A DNA stretch of 64,000 nucleotides from Lepus europaeus (taxonomy: Eukaryota; Chordata; Mammalia; Lagomorpha; Leporidae): the NCBI RefSeq assembly GCF_033115175.1, contig NC_084836.1, positions 65,391,297 to 65,455,296 of the forward strand, given 5' to 3'. A program made the translations under genes and the position numbers. The notes under the pieces were generated by a model. That model did no database searches and was not told the DNA's origin. It saw only the letters and a list, made by a program, of their open reading frames with translations. Shown one piece after another: positions 1 through 11,477 of the stretch (its first letter is position 1; every line of letters begins with the position of its first letter).

Positions 1-93
1 ACCCTTGCTTTCTTCTCATTCTGGATGGTTAGTTTTTTGATTCCAGTGTTGTTTTTTCTTTTGCTTGTAAGTGTGTCAGTACTGCCTCTTTTT

Positions 94-337
94 TTTTTTT
101 TTTGACAGATAGAGAAAGAGAGAAAGGTTGATTCACTCCCCAGATGGCCGCTACAGCTGGTGCTACGCCGATCTGAAGCGAGCCAGGTGCTTCTTCCTGG
201 TCTCCCATGAGGGTGCAGGGGCCCACGCACCAAGAGAGTTGGACTGGAAGAGGAACAACCGGGACTAGAACCGGTGCCCATATGGGATGCTGGTGCCGCA
301 GGCGGAGGATTAACCAAGTAAGCCACAGCGCTGGCCC
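94..337 (-). repeat. C-repeat SINE
   Basis: It ends in GCCACAGCGCTGGCCC (reverse of the SINE head) and starts with a T tract and GA-rich segment. The target duplication AGTACTGCCTCTTTTT is at 78-93 and 338-353. It is absent from copy B at the matching point. Confidence 0.9.
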
Positions 338-339
338 AG

Positions 340-696
340 TACTGCCTCTTTTTATTCAGTGTGTAGTTAGCAAACTTTCGGCTAGTTCATTGGTCAACTT
401 AAAATAGAATGATCAATGTAAATTGAGGCTTTGACAATTTAATTCTTTCAATAATTAATCCTACTCAAATAGAAAAGGACGTACAATTGTGGGATGGATA
501 GCCATCTTAAAGTTATAGTGTAGAAATCTCTGCAAAGAGTTGTGTTAAAAACCAGAAAAAATCATTTAGAATAAAACTCTAGTTGTGTGAAAACCAAAAT
601 TAATGATCTTAAATGAAAACTCATAGTTTGATGGAAAAGTTTAGATTGAGTCAGTGACCTCTGAACCTACATCAATCGATAGGTCCATGTAAAAAT
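340..696. other. Duplicated non-coding sequence (copy A)
   Basis: Aligns with 15450-15800 (for example TGGATAGCCATC and GCTGGCCATC; AATCATTTAGAATAAAACTC). No gene. Confidence 0.6.
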
Positions 697-728
697 TTTT
701 AATAAAATATTTATTTAATTATTTGAAT

Positions 729-764
<36 letters not shown>

Positions 765-1035
765 GACAGAAAGATCTTCCATCTGTTGGTTCACTCTCCA
801 AATGGCCACAAAAGACAGGTCTGGGCCAGGCCATAGGCAGGAGTCAGGAGCTCCATCCAGGTCTTCCATTTGGTGGCAGAGGCTCAAATTCTTGGGCCAT
901 TCTCCACTGCCTTTTCTGGTGGATTAGCAGGAAGATGGATGGGGAGCTCAGTGTCTGGGGCTAGAACTGGCATTTGACATGGGACATCAGCATCAAAATC
1001 AGCGACATAAGCTGCTGTACCACAGCACTGGCCCC
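697..1035 (-). repeat. C-repeat SINE, divergent, shared with copy B
   Basis: It has an AATAAAATATTTATTT tail complement, a GA repeat and the terminal CCACAGCACTGGCCCC. A related copy is at 15806-16113 in the paralogous position, so it predates the segmental duplication. Confidence 0.85.
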
Positions 1036-1261
1036 AGTAGCTCTATTTTTAATTGCTTTTAGGAACCTTCATACTGTTTTGCATAACGACTACACTAGTA
1101 TATGTTCCCACCAACTGTGTACCAGGATTCTCTTTTCACTGCTTTGAGTTACGTACCTCAAATATGTGCAGCTTTTTCCATCTCAGCAAACACCTTCATC
1201 TGATTGTTCAAGGAAGCTAATTCACAGAACAACCTTGAGGAGCTACTAGAATGGAGCATAT

Positions 1262-1306
1262 AGTGGGGGGGGGGGGCTATAGCTCAGTGGTAGGGCATTT
1301 GACAGC
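1262..1306 (+). repeat. tRNA-Cys fragment, tailless retro-insertion
   Basis: After a G tract the sequence CTATAGCTCAGTGGTAGGGC and following TTTGACAGC match the 5' half of a mammalian tRNA-Cys (D arm up to the anticodon loop) with few changes. It is flanked by AGAATGGAGCATAT (1248-1261) and AGAACGGAGCATAT (1307-1320). Copy B at about 17150 has a single GAATGGAGCATG and no insert. No poly(A) tail is present. It is a fragment only and cannot be a working tRNA. Confidence 0.75.
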
Positions 1307-2124
1307 AGAACGGAGCATATCAACAAGCCCTGATGGAAGGAATATTTGTGACTGAGGTAGGGGGAGTCCTATGTATAATATGGAATCCTGCATCCTTTAA
1401 AAGTAATTGTTCATGGCCCATGGCTATCTTATGCATGTTTCCCTGGTTCCATTCGGTCCTAGCTGGAAGCATGAGTATTTATTATATGCATGTATTGAAT
1501 TCTGTAAGCCATTCATAGAGTCCCAACCTTGATTTCATCAACAGTCAGATCTAATCGCTGTAATTTAATTAATTTGATTACTTTCTCAGAATGTACACAA
1601 GCTATTGACCTTATCTTTTTGTTTAAAATTCTGACTCTTCATTGTTCCATGATAAAGCATAAGTTTTCTTTTTGTAAATACAATCTTGAACATAATCTAC
1701 TTTCTAATATATTGAATATTTAAATTACTTGTATATCATGAATGTTTATATTAAGATGGTATGCTATTCAAGGTATTTAAATAGAGGGTGACTATAGATA
1801 GACAATATATTGTATATTTTCCTATTAGAAAATTGAAAGAGTATTTTGGATGTTTTCACTATGAAGAAATGTTAAATACTTGAAAGGATAGATGTATTTA
1901 CCTGATTGAACATTGTACAAAACATCACATTGTAACAGAAACATTGTAACAAAATATCACATAGTACCCCATCAAAATGTACAATTTTTACGTCTCTTAG
2001 ATTTTTTTCAAAAAATTTAAATTTTTTTACAAGTATCCTTATCTTGTTTATGTGATTTTCTCAAGATATGTATTTAGGATATTTTAATGCTAGGAGGCAC
2101 ATGATTGGGCCATCAAGCACTGTA

Positions 2125-2340
2125 TTAAACACAGGCTTTGGAGACAGATAAAAATGGATTCACATGATGAATCGCCTGTTACTAGTCTTATTGATTGTTT
2201 GATTCAATGTATCAGTCTGGGAAATGAGGAAAAGATAAGAGAACTTTTAAATTTATTATTACATGTAATAAAAAACAGTAGGAGTCTAGTGATTTTCTTA
2301 GTAGTAACTGCTGTAATCATTATCATTTTAATGGAAAATT
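2125..2340 (+). repeat. MIR-like ancient SINE remnant
   Basis: The pattern GGCTTTGGAGACAGA ... GGGAAATGAGGAAAAGA ... TTTTAATGG follows the MIR consensus order (tRNA-like head, then the CTGGGAAATGAGG-type core). Identity is low and the boundaries are approximate. Confidence 0.5.
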
Positions 2341-2627
2341 TGTTATAAATACCTCATTATCTTGGTATTGAATGAATATATCATTATCTCAGTATTAAAG
2401 TAAAGATGTATATATGTATATATGTGTACATACATAATGTTTACAGTTGAAGTGAATGTGGCAAAATATGGAAAAATATTAAATTTTAAAACCAAAGGAA
2501 TAGTAAATTCTTAAAAATGTAAAGATAAAATCCATTAAACAGTATCTTCCCTTCGAGATTTAATTCTCATCTGTCACATTAAACCTAGTTTGCCTAAACC
2601 ATCCTTTTTCCTTGGTTTACAATAAAT

Positions 2628-2975
2628 AATAAAATAAGTCCCCCTTTTGTATCTATGGATTCTACATTCTTGTACTCAAAATAATGTGGATTGAAAATAT
2701 TTGTAAAAAAATTGTGCCTACATTGAACATGTACAAACTTAGTTTTCTTGCTGCAATTTTCTAAACAATGCAATAACTGTTTACATAGCACTTAAACGTA
2801 TTAGACAGTACAAGGAATCCAGAGACCATGTACACAGGAGGATGAGCTCAGATGATACAAATACTATGGCATTTTAAAAAGCATCTTGAACATGCACAGA
2901 TTTTGTTACCTATTGGAGGTCCTGAAACTAATCTCCCAACAATATTGAAGGATGACTGGAATCTAGAATGGTGCC
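2628..2975 (+). mobile_element. Tigger-like DNA transposon remnant (copy A)
   Basis: Sequence such as TATCTATGGATTCTACATTC, GTGGATTGAAAATATTTG, CATTGAACATGTACA, TTTACATAGCA and GAGGTCCTGAAACTAATCTC, in this order, follows the common mammalian non-autonomous pogo/Tigger element with mirrored ends. Copy B keeps only its first about 120 bp because of a deletion. Confidence 0.65.
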
Positions 2976-3020
2976 TAGAATCACAATAGCCATTCAAAGG
3001 CTGGCGTTAGAATATTCCAC

Positions 3021-3251
3021 AGGGACTGGCCTTGTGGTCTAGTAGCCTAAGCCTCTGCCAGCGGCTCTGGCATTCCATATGGGTGCTGGTTCCTGTCCTG
3101 GCTCTAGCTCTAATTCTCTGCTTATGGCCTGGGAAATCAGTAGAAGGTGACCCAAGTGCTTGGGCCACTAAACCCTCATGGAAGATCTGGAAAAAGCTCC
3201 TGGCTTCACATCTACATTGCAGCCATTTAGGAAGTGAAACAGAGATGGAAG

Positions 3252-3284
<33 letters not shown>

Positions 3285-3292
3285 ACTCTAGA
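3021..3292 (+). repeat. C-repeat SINE
   Basis: The head AGGGACTGGCCTTGTGG, core GGCATTCCATATGGGTGCTG and CT repeat are present, with a short degenerate tail. It lies in the block that copy B has lost. Confidence 0.85.
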
Positions 3293-3522
3293 ATACACCA
3301 TAAGCACAACTACTCAATACCAAACATGAAAATGAACTCATTTTTTTGTTTTGAATTTTATTAAGGTTTGCTAAGATGTGAAGTCATTGTTTCTTTTCCT
3401 GGAAGTGCATCTTATTTTTTAGAAATATAATCTTCAGATTTTTCTTCCTAAAACTAGTAAACTTTTCAAAGTACAGCTTAATTTTAAGGGAAAACTTGAT
3501 TTTAGCATGTTAGCACATTCTC

Positions 3523-4458
3523 TTACTTCTTTAAGAACAAAGCAATTCTTTTGATTGAGTCATTGAAGGCTTGTTTCACTTGCTTGTTCCTCAGGGTGTA
3601 GATGAAGGGGTTCAGCATAGGCGCGATGGAGGTGGTGAGCACGATCACGCCCTTGTTAGTGGCCACTGACTGCTTTGCTGAGGGCTTCACATAGATGAAG
3701 ATGCAGCTGCCATAGGTGATGGAGACCACGATCATGTGGGAGGAGCAGGTGGAAAAGGCCTTCTTCCTTTGCTGGGCTGAGGGGAATCGTAGAATGGTCT
3801 TGATGATGTATATGTAGGATAGACCTACACAGACCAGGGTCATGATGAATGTCAGCACGGCACTGACCATGACCATCTGCTCTATCAACCGAGTATCTGT
3901 GCACGTGATCTTTAGGAGGGGAAATGCATCGCAGATGAAATGGTCAACGACATTAGAGTCACAGAACTTTAGACGTAGGCCCAAGCTCAGGGGTGGGAGG
4001 ATGACCAAGAGGCCGGCTACCCAGCAGCAGAGGACGAGTCTCTGGCAGACCTGGCTACTCATGATGGTCACGTAATGCAGGGGCTTGCAGATGGCCACGT
4101 AGCGGTCGTAGGACATGGTGGCCAGGAGAAAAAATTCTGTGACACCAAGGAGATCGATGAAAAACATTTGAATGACACAGTTGTTGTACGTGATTGTCTT
4201 GTCACCGGTTGATATGTTGTATAAGTATCTGGGAATACAAGCCGTTGTAAATGAGATTTCTAGGAAGGAGAAGTTTTGTAGGAAAAAGTACATGGCCGTT
4301 TTCAGGTGTGAATGCACGAAGGTGAGGAAGATGATGGCCAGGTTGCCAGTCACACTCAACACATAGGTGAGAAACAGGAAGATGAAAGTCACAGCCTGCA
4401 GCTGGGGGTCATCCGTCAGCCCCAGCAAGACAAACGTTGTGACTGTGTGGTTTCTCAT
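3523..4458 (-). CDS. OR6C-like: Olfactory receptor, OR6C type (copy A), intact
   Basis: This is a class A odorant-binding seven-helix receptor of the olfactory neuron membrane, expected to couple to the olfactory G protein. The single coding exon gives 311 residues, the normal OR length. The start was set at the MRNHT methionine (position 4458) because the other OR6C-like genes here begin the same way; an in-frame ATG three codons upstream is possible. Visible hallmarks are an N-glycosylation site (NHT, residues 3-5), GN in helix 1 (38-39), Cys94, [10 protein letters not shown] at the end of helix 3 (115-124), loop cysteines 166, 176 and 186, [10 protein letters not shown] in helix 6 (233-242) and PMLNPFIY in helix 7 (280-287). 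One oddity is TAMYFFLQ at helix 2, where other members here have TPMYFFLR. Subfamily confidence is high; the exact human counterpart is not assigned. Confidence 0.95.
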   Translation of the reverse strand: MRNHTVTTFVLLGLTDDPQLQAVTFIFLFLTYVLSVTGNLAIIFLTFVHSHLKTAMYFFLQNFSFLEISFTTACIPRYLYNISTGDKTITYNNCVIQMFFIDLLGVTEFFLLATMSYDRYVAICKPLHYVTIMSSQVCQRLVLCCWVAGLLVILPPLSLGLRLKFCDSNVVDHFICDAFPLLKITCTDTRLIEQMVMVSAVLTFIMTLVCVGLSYIYIIKTILRFPSAQQRKKAFSTCSSHMIVVSITYGSCIFIYVKPSAKQSVATNKGVIVLTTSIAPMLNPFIYTLRNKQVKQAFNDSIKRIALFLKK

Positions 4459-4539
4459 AACTGACATCTACCCAATCCGCATATACAATTCAGATATTTG
4501 GTATGAGGGGCTTGATGTTAATATCAGCCAGTAATAATT

Positions 4540-5037
4540 TTTTTTTTTTTTACACTTTAGGCTTTTATTTAATGTGAAAGGTGCATAGGAAAGTGAGAGC
4601 TTCATTTAAGAGACAGAGAGATAAATCTGGGTTCATACTGAGCACCAGGAACCAGCCACGTGGAGGAGCATCTAGGCCAGGAAGCCTGGGGCGATTGGCC
4701 CGAAGGCCACATGCCCTGGAGGTGCAGTGCTTCCGCCTGCCCCGTCCTGGCCAGAGGCCAGGGAAGAAGAGAGGTGCTGGACACACCTTGTCTTGTCCCA
4801 GGCTTTTTTTTTTTTAACAGAGTTCAACCAGTGGTCTTATGTAGAACAAACAGAGCAACAACAACAACAAAAATACTAAAAGGAATAAAATAGTAAGTTG
4901 TTCCTCAACAGTCTAGACAAGGGATGATCATGTCATTGTCTCTCATAGTATCCATTTCACTTCAATGGGTATCATTTTAGATGCTCGTTTAGTTGCCGTT
5001 GATCAGGGAGAACATATGATATTTGTCCCTTTTGGAC
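4540..5037 (-). repeat. 5'-truncated L1 with apparent 3' transduction
   Basis: The insertion is flanked by a 16-bp duplication TCAGCCAGTAATAATT (4524-4539 and 5038-5053); copy B keeps the empty site near 19068. On the minus strand it begins with a rabbit L1 3' end (about 5037 to 4818), continues to an A tract (about 4806-4817), then about 240 bp of non-L1 sequence ending in AATAAA, about 17 bases, and a final A tract (4538-4551). One pair of target duplications encloses both parts, so they arrived together. This is the structure of read-through past the L1 signal to a downstream polyadenylation site. Confidence 0.75.
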
Positions 5038-5053
5038 TCAGCCAGTAATAATT

Positions 5054-6371
5054 AGTTGCTCAGCATACTGTGCCAAACTGTAGGACACACAATATGTGTT
5101 AGTTTATAAATAATATCATCCCAATAGTAGCACAGGTTTCACTGTGACATTTTGTGGGATAATTGAATTCTGAATGTATACCACACTGCAACATTTAAGA
5201 ATCCTTTTTAAGCGTTTTAAGTTCTCATTTCATGTTTTATTTTATTTACACACAGGATTGCATTGATCGTTTTTTGTAGAAACATGTGTCTTTAACTTTT
5301 TGAGCACTTCAATGCCTTTCTTTGTAATTGGATAGTGATAAATTGTGGAAATAACACCAATGCTACTGGCACACTTTCATACGCTCTTCTATAATCTACT
5401 GCATAGGATTTTGAGTTGTAGCATTATCACCAATATTTAAACTTGTGCTTTCTTTTCTCAACAACTTTTTCCTCATTTCCTCTCACCGTCACGCTTCCTC
5501 ACAACTCCTTTCTGTCGAAAATTTGTGCTCATTGCCAGGTGTGCAGAACACAGTTTAGATGAGAAGCTTGCTGTGTAGAATCTTAAGATGTGTTTTGGAT
5601 GAGACATGCATAGGGTTGTGTGACATCATCGCAATTACTAACTTTCAGTCTATGGAGATGAGCTTGTAACACATTCTGACTTCTTAGTACCAGCGTGGTT
5701 AATTACTAAATAATGAAGTTCCAGATGCGGTCACACTCCTGAGCACTGTCTGCTTTCACTGAGATTCAGTTTTGTCAGCTAAAAACAGGAAAACACTCCA
5801 GTATCCTTTATATGCTACTTCTGAAAAAGCCAAATTCTGCATATGCATATGTATAAACCTATCTGTATATTCTAAACATTTTAGAAGGGTACTGCGCTTG
5901 TAGTAACTAGTAAACATGTACGTAATATTTCAATACTTCAACCCACAATGATTTTCATCTGTTTTTGTCTCCATCTATTCGTTCTTTTTTCTATTATAAC
6001 TTCCCCCTCATCCTTTTAATGAAACAATATTTGCTAAAATTGACCAAACAGCTCCTTTAAAACTTTTTAAAATTTTTCTTTTTTTTTTTTTTTTTTGGTG
6101 TAAACTAAGAAGAATTCTATGTGCAGTGTTTCTTTTGACTTGATTCATAACATCTTTTATCTGGGCATCACACACATTTTTCATCTTACCTTTGTGTTTT
6201 AATCTCTGGGTATTTCTTTTCCTACTGGTTTCTATTACGTTTATATTTTTCAAGCTCCTCTCTTTGATTATATAACTTAACACATAGAGCCTTAGTAGAC
6301 ATTGCCTTGTACTTCTAATTGCTTAAATTCCATAATACTGTTCTTCGGAATGTGACCCAATATGTAAGATG
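5054..6371. other. Duplicated upstream flank of OR copy A
   Basis: Aligns with about 19080-20760. Likely to hold the OR promoter and any non-coding first exon, but I could not identify a TATA box or splice sites with confidence. Repeats are few apart from a T tract at 6078-6096. Confidence 0.5.
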
Positions 6372-6480
6372 TTTTAAAAGTTCCTGGAAATGTATATTAT
6401 GAAAAATGATGCATTTAAAAACTTTTTGCACCAATGCAAATAAATTTTGAATTATATTTTCATGAACCTTTTGAAGTACA
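6372..6480. mobile_element. Short inverted-repeat element (MITE-like), copy A
   Basis: AAAGTTCCTGGAAATG on one side and CATGAACCTTTTGAAGTAC on the other form imperfect inverted ends around an AT-rich core of about 70 bp. Related sequences occur at 20760-20873, 34430-34880 and 35240-35345. The family name is uncertain. Confidence 0.45.
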
Positions 6481-7159
6481 CTCATATACCCAAAACATAG
6501 ACATGATCACACTACCCTTTCTCTTTCCACAGGTTTGTTATCATCCAAAAAATAGGCTTCGCCAGGTATTGAGTGAATCACTATACATGAGTGATCTCTC
6601 TGGTCTCAGTTTTCCTCTGATAACTCTTTTCTCTGTATTAAGGCCAGTTCTATCTGTTCAGGAACACAGAAAGCACTAGGATTTGGTAAGGGGCCATTTA
6701 GAGCAACCAATTCATATTTCCATTTTAACATTACCCCGAGAACATACTTATTTTTTTCAGGTCAAAGTTTTGCTAATTAACTAGAACAGGGTGTACACGC
6801 ATCACACTGCCAGATATCTATCTCCATGCCCCAAGATTTAATAACAATCTAAGTCAAAAATTTCACATGAAATTATTTTTTGCTTGGGATAAATCTAAAC
6901 ATTGCGGGCATTTCACATTTATTGCTTAATTTGCTGTATAGTAACATTTTACTGTATGTTTTGTTTTGAAGTTTGGTTGTAATGCCAGGGAGGAGGGTTT
7001 GTTCATGAAGAAGCACCCTCTGCTCACTGCCGTTATCTTCACTCCTGAAAACAGTTGCCTTCTGCTGTCTGACTGCTCGAGGAGGAATGGGAGCGTGGTC
7101 GCTGACACTGCTTTCCTACACTGGTGCACCTCTCCCCAGAGGATGGAAATCAGAAGCCA

Positions 7160-7670
7160 GGGGCTTCGCAGTTCTATATTTGTGGTGCTATTTTCTATAC
7201 CTTCTGCTTCTCCACTAATGCTCATGAAACGCTACAGCAGCTTCTCAAAATGTTAAAAAATGGAATCAGTACTTTCCAAGAGTAAATTCCCTGCAGGATT
7301 TCCTGGAGGCTTCAATATTTGTGTTGTGTGAAGGGCTTCAGTGTCCTGATGTTGCTTTAGGACATTCCTTCCCTCTTGAGCAGGGGCCTGTGCCCGCTCT
7401 AAGCATGTGTCTAAGTTGCAGAGGTAAGCCCAGGAGTTATGGTCACTGTCACACAGGAGGTGCAAGGACTTGCCCATGGTTAACTGAGGACTAGGACGGC
7501 CCCATGCCATGTAGGTGCCCACGTGTGCTTCCACCAGGTCATCCTGAGAGCAGAGCATGCATTTCTGCAGCCGGCTCATCCCCCTAATCTGCTTTTCTCC
7601 ATGAGTAGGGAGAGACTGTTGCTTCTCTGTGGTAGCTACTTCAGCCCTACTCACTGAGCAGCATTCTGAT
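7160..7670. other. Unusually conserved patch, copy A
   Basis: About 97% identical to 21560-22080 by hand count (about 13 differences in 400 bp), while sequence to either side is about 86% identical. It is 2.7 kb upstream of the OR start. An open minus-strand frame crosses it in both copies, but the predicted protein is not recognised and lacks family features. I do not call it a gene. Confidence 0.6.
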
Positions 7671-7695
7671 AGAGAATCATTAGAGCTGGACTTCT

Positions 7696-8009
7696 TGTGG
7701 CCAGCATTGTGGCATAGCAGATGAAGCCACCACTGGCACCCCATATGGTTGTTGGTTGGAGTCCTGGCTGCTCCAATTCTGACCCAAGTCCCTCTATTGA
7801 AGGGGGTGGGAAAAGCAGTGAAAGATGGCCCAAGTGTTTGGGCCCCTGAACCCATCTGGGAGTCCTGGATGAAGCTCTTGGTTCCTGGGTTTGATGTGGT
7901 CCAGCCCAGGCCTTTGAGGTCATTTGGGGAGTGAACCAGCATATGGAAGACCTCTCTTCCTCTCTCTCTGTAACTCTGACTTTGAATCAATCAGTAAATC
8001 TTAAAAAAA
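7696..8009 (+). repeat. C-repeat SINE
   Basis: Head GTGGCCAGCATTGTGGCATA, core CACCCCATATGGTTGTTGG, tail CAATCAGTAAATCTTAAAAA. Absent from copy B. Confidence 0.9.
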
Positions 8010-10190
8010 TTGATAGTCTAGTAATGAACTGATCTGCATATTATGATGATTGCTTATATTTGAATTAAAATATTAAAAAAGTTAATTTTCAAAGAGATGA
8101 TACAATGTTGCATAAGGTATCATTTTTTGGGTCGGGGGTTGGGGTGTTGTTATTGCTTTTTCTAGGTCCTCAATTTATACTTGCTTTCCTACTTACTGTA
8201 GTATGAAAATTATCACATCAATGAACACAAACTATGCTCTAAACATGGCATTGCTTTAGTATCCTTGTGAAAACTCACTTCTGCTGGTTTCATACAATCA
8301 GGAAAAATCCATTGCCTAGGAGGCAGATAGGACCCAATGTCATCAAAGAGTATATAATTGAAATTGCAGAATTTATTGTACTTACACTTCTGGCAGTTAA
8401 TGTTAGCCTCACTCTGTGAGCTGTTCAGAAACAATCATTCTTACACAGGTGGAAATGGAAGCAATGTTGGAGACTACCACCTGAATGCATGCCATGGTTG
8501 CCGTCCAGAGAGGCTGGGGTTTCTACCCTCAGGTAGAACCTTCGTACACCAGATGTGCTGTCATAAGCCCAGACACATTTTCTTCTGCTGTCCATTGCCA
8601 GAAAGAAACGCCAGTACAGAAGAGTTCCTCGAAGCTTGGCAAGTGTTCCTATACTGAGCCATCTTTACACAGAGATTTTTTTTTTCAATTTCAATCTTGA
8701 AGTTTGTTTTATTTCCCACTTCTGTGCAAGTAATAACAAGAGTCTTTGGTGATCCAGGTTTGAACGTGACTAATGAATCACCAGTGGAATTGACTTTGAG
8801 GAAGCCCCTGTATCACACCTAGCATATTAGTCCTGAGGACACTCCCTTCAGAGACAGGAGAAATCATTCGAATCATTTAGAAGACATTGGTAGCAATTAA
8901 CAGAATCTAATTAAGTACCACACGTTGGCCAATTTCTGTTGATATCTACCATCCAGGGCAATTAACAGCACATACAGAGAAAATACACATTTCTGAGACA
9001 TTTGATTAATAAAGACAAACAGAAATAATAGGGTGAAAGAATAAGGAAAGTGATTTTTAAAAGAATGGAAATGCTATGTTATTTTCCTGTAAAAATACCC
9101 ATCTATATCACATGAAATATTTATAAATATATAAATATATAATTAACAAGATCACATATATGGAGGCAGACTACTTGGCACATGCTTTTACATTTATAAT
9201 ATGTATTTATTTTAGCTCACTAGTGATTGGCATGTATCATTAAACTTTGATTAAACTTCAGCACATTGTTTTAACCAAACTTGGTTGTAAATTTAGGTTC
9301 TTTCCAGTGTTTCAGTGTGTTTACAAATAAAGTCGTATGTTGACGCACCTTATTTATTTAGTCCCTAGTTAATAATTTTAAGTTCTTCCCACCTTTTCTC
9401 AATTATAGCAGATTTTGCTATAAAATAATCCTTGTCCAGTTGTTTTTGGTAGTTTAACAGAATACTTGCTAGAAGTAAAATTTCTTCACTGACTAGATCC
9501 ATTTTTAGAACTGCATTAGTCATATGATGTAAAGTAATTAAAATTTCCCTTCAAGCCAGGCAGGTAAGAGTGCCTTTGTAGATGCATTCTTGTCATGAAT
9601 GAGCACCTTTTTGTTTTTAACTTTTCTATAGTTGGTATGTCACTTTATTATCAAGAGCTGATCTGGGATGAGCCTAGGTTGCAGATTGTTTGAGTAATAA
9701 CTTATACAGAATTGTGCGTACCCATATTACTGCACATTTGAGAAATCTGGCAAACCCTACCCCTTTGTAACCAGCTCCACAATGAAGACAGAACGTTCTA
9801 TCATCCCACCTGCTCTTTCTTCGTGTCCCTTCTTATCACTGAGTCTTGTCACCCCTCAAGCTCCAGGCCACAAGTGATCTTTTTGTCATCATAGTTTCAG
9901 TTTATGAACAGCCGGTACGTTTCTGGAGTCTCATATGAAAGGGATCATTTATATGCAGGCTTTAGAGCCTGGCTTCCGTCCTTTAGCATAAGGATTTGAA
10001 GTTGCTATACACAGCAGTTGCTCATTTTAATAGCAATCCTATTTTCAAGAAAAATAGTTCATACGTAATGTCTACACATGAAGTGGATGTGGCAACATAT
10101 TAAAATTGCTACATTTTAAGGCTGAAATACCGTAAAATCTATATTTTCAAATGGAAGCTGTCATAAATTTTAGCCTTTTGAAGTACACAA
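8010..10190. other. Duplicated non-coding sequence (copy A)
   Basis: Aligns with about 22100-23660 for most of its length. 9690-9990 (GTAACCAGCTCCACAATGAA, ATATGAAAGGGATCATTTAT) looks like old antisense L1 and is missing from copy B. No gene. Confidence 0.5.
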
Positions 10191-10192
10191 TG

Positions 10193-10577
10193 TGGAGCTG
10201 ATGCTGTGGCAAAATGGGTTAATCTGCTGCCTGCAGTGCTGGCATCCCAGTGGGCACCTGTCTGTGTCCTGGTTGTTCCACTTCCCATCCATCTCAATGT
10301 GCCTGGGAAAAGAATTGTAAGACCGCAGAAGGGCTTTGTCCTCTACAACTCACGTGAAAGCCCAGATGAAGTTCCTGCTTGCTGGGTGCAGCCTGTGCCA
10401 TCCCTGGCATTGCAGCCACTCGGGAAGTGAACCAGCGTGTGGAAGTGCTCTCGCGCGTTCACGAGCGCTCTCTCTGTCTCTGTCTCTCTGTCTCTCTCTC
10501 TGTCTCTCTCTCTCTGTCTTTGTGTCTGTCTCTCCCCACTCTGTAACATTTACTTTCAAAAAAATAAATCTTTACAA
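10193..10577 (+). repeat. C-repeat SINE with long CT tract
   Basis: Head TGGAGCTGATGCTGTGGCAA, core GTGCTGGCATCCCAGTGGGC, an expanded TCTCTGTCTC tract at 10465-10530, tail AAAAAATAAATCTTTAC. Absent from copy B. Confidence 0.9.
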
Positions 10578-10589
10578 AAGTTGTACAAT

Positions 10590-11440
10590 TTGATATGGTT
10601 TAGTACTCATTTATTTATTTACAGCATTTTGCAATTTTCAACACTCATTTTAGAAACCTTCCACCACTTAGAAAAAATCCCCACAATTAGCAGTTACTGT
10701 CATTCCTGCATGTTCTCAGCTGCCGGCAAGCAACAGTTTCTATTCCGACCTAGAGAATCACCATCACCAATTCTTTGACTTTGTCCATAAGTGAAATAAT
10801 AGAATATGTGGTCTTTTATGATGTTTTTAAGGTTTACTCATGTTGTAGCATGTAATGGTGCTTCATTCTTTTTAGTACCAAATACTGTTTAATTGTATGG
10901 ATATGTTATACTTTATCTTTTCTTCCTTGGTTGGACAGAATGGGTTGTAGCTACTTTTTCGTTTATGAATAATGTTGCTATTAATATTTGGGCTTGCATT
11001 TTTCTCCCTGCATATATTTTAACTAGGGTATATACTAGGGGTTAGAATTGCTAGATCAGTGGTTGCTTCATATTTACTTTTTGAGGAACTACAAATTTTA
11101 TTTCAAGTTTTTGTACGATGTTGTGAGAATGATGTTGCTAGTCCCATTAGCAATCATAGAATGCTACATTTTTTTTTTTACATATTTGTAAGCATTTGGT
11201 CTGTGTTTTTTTACTTTTGGTCATTTAATCGTTATGCAGTGGTATCTCAATGTTAATTTGATTTGCATTTCCCTAGCCACTAATTATGTGGATATCTTTT
11301 TATGTATGATATTTTTATTGTTTTATTTTTTAAAATATTTATTTCATTTATTTGTTTATTTGAAAGAGTTACAGAGACAGGGAGAGCGAGAGAGAGAGAG
11401 CGAGAGAGAGAGAAAGTCTTCAATTCGCTGGTTCACTCCC

Positions 11441-11477
<37 letters not shown>

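Larger units (their letters stand above)
1..11150. repeat. Segmental duplication, copy A
   Basis: Blocks across this stretch align in the same order and orientation with copy B at about 14905-24205: flanking sequence near 340-700 and 15450-15800, the OR gene, the MITE near 6380 and 20770, the patch 7160-7670 and 21560-22080, and L1 remnants near 10600-11150 and 23680-24200. By eye, non-coding identity is roughly 85-88%, with many lineage-specific SINE insertions and small gaps. The left end lies outside the window. One divergent SINE (697-1035) is shared with copy B and so predates the duplication. Copy A alone carries the SINEs at 94-337, 7696-8009 and 10193-10577, the L1 at 4540-5037 and the tRNA-like insert at 1262-1306. 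Confidence 0.85.

Noticed and set aside
7253-7990. Long minus-strand open frame (245 codons) resembling a gene
   Set aside because: Its N-terminal half is antisense SINE sequence. The rest crosses the conserved patch but shows no domain, and the copy B frame has different ends.
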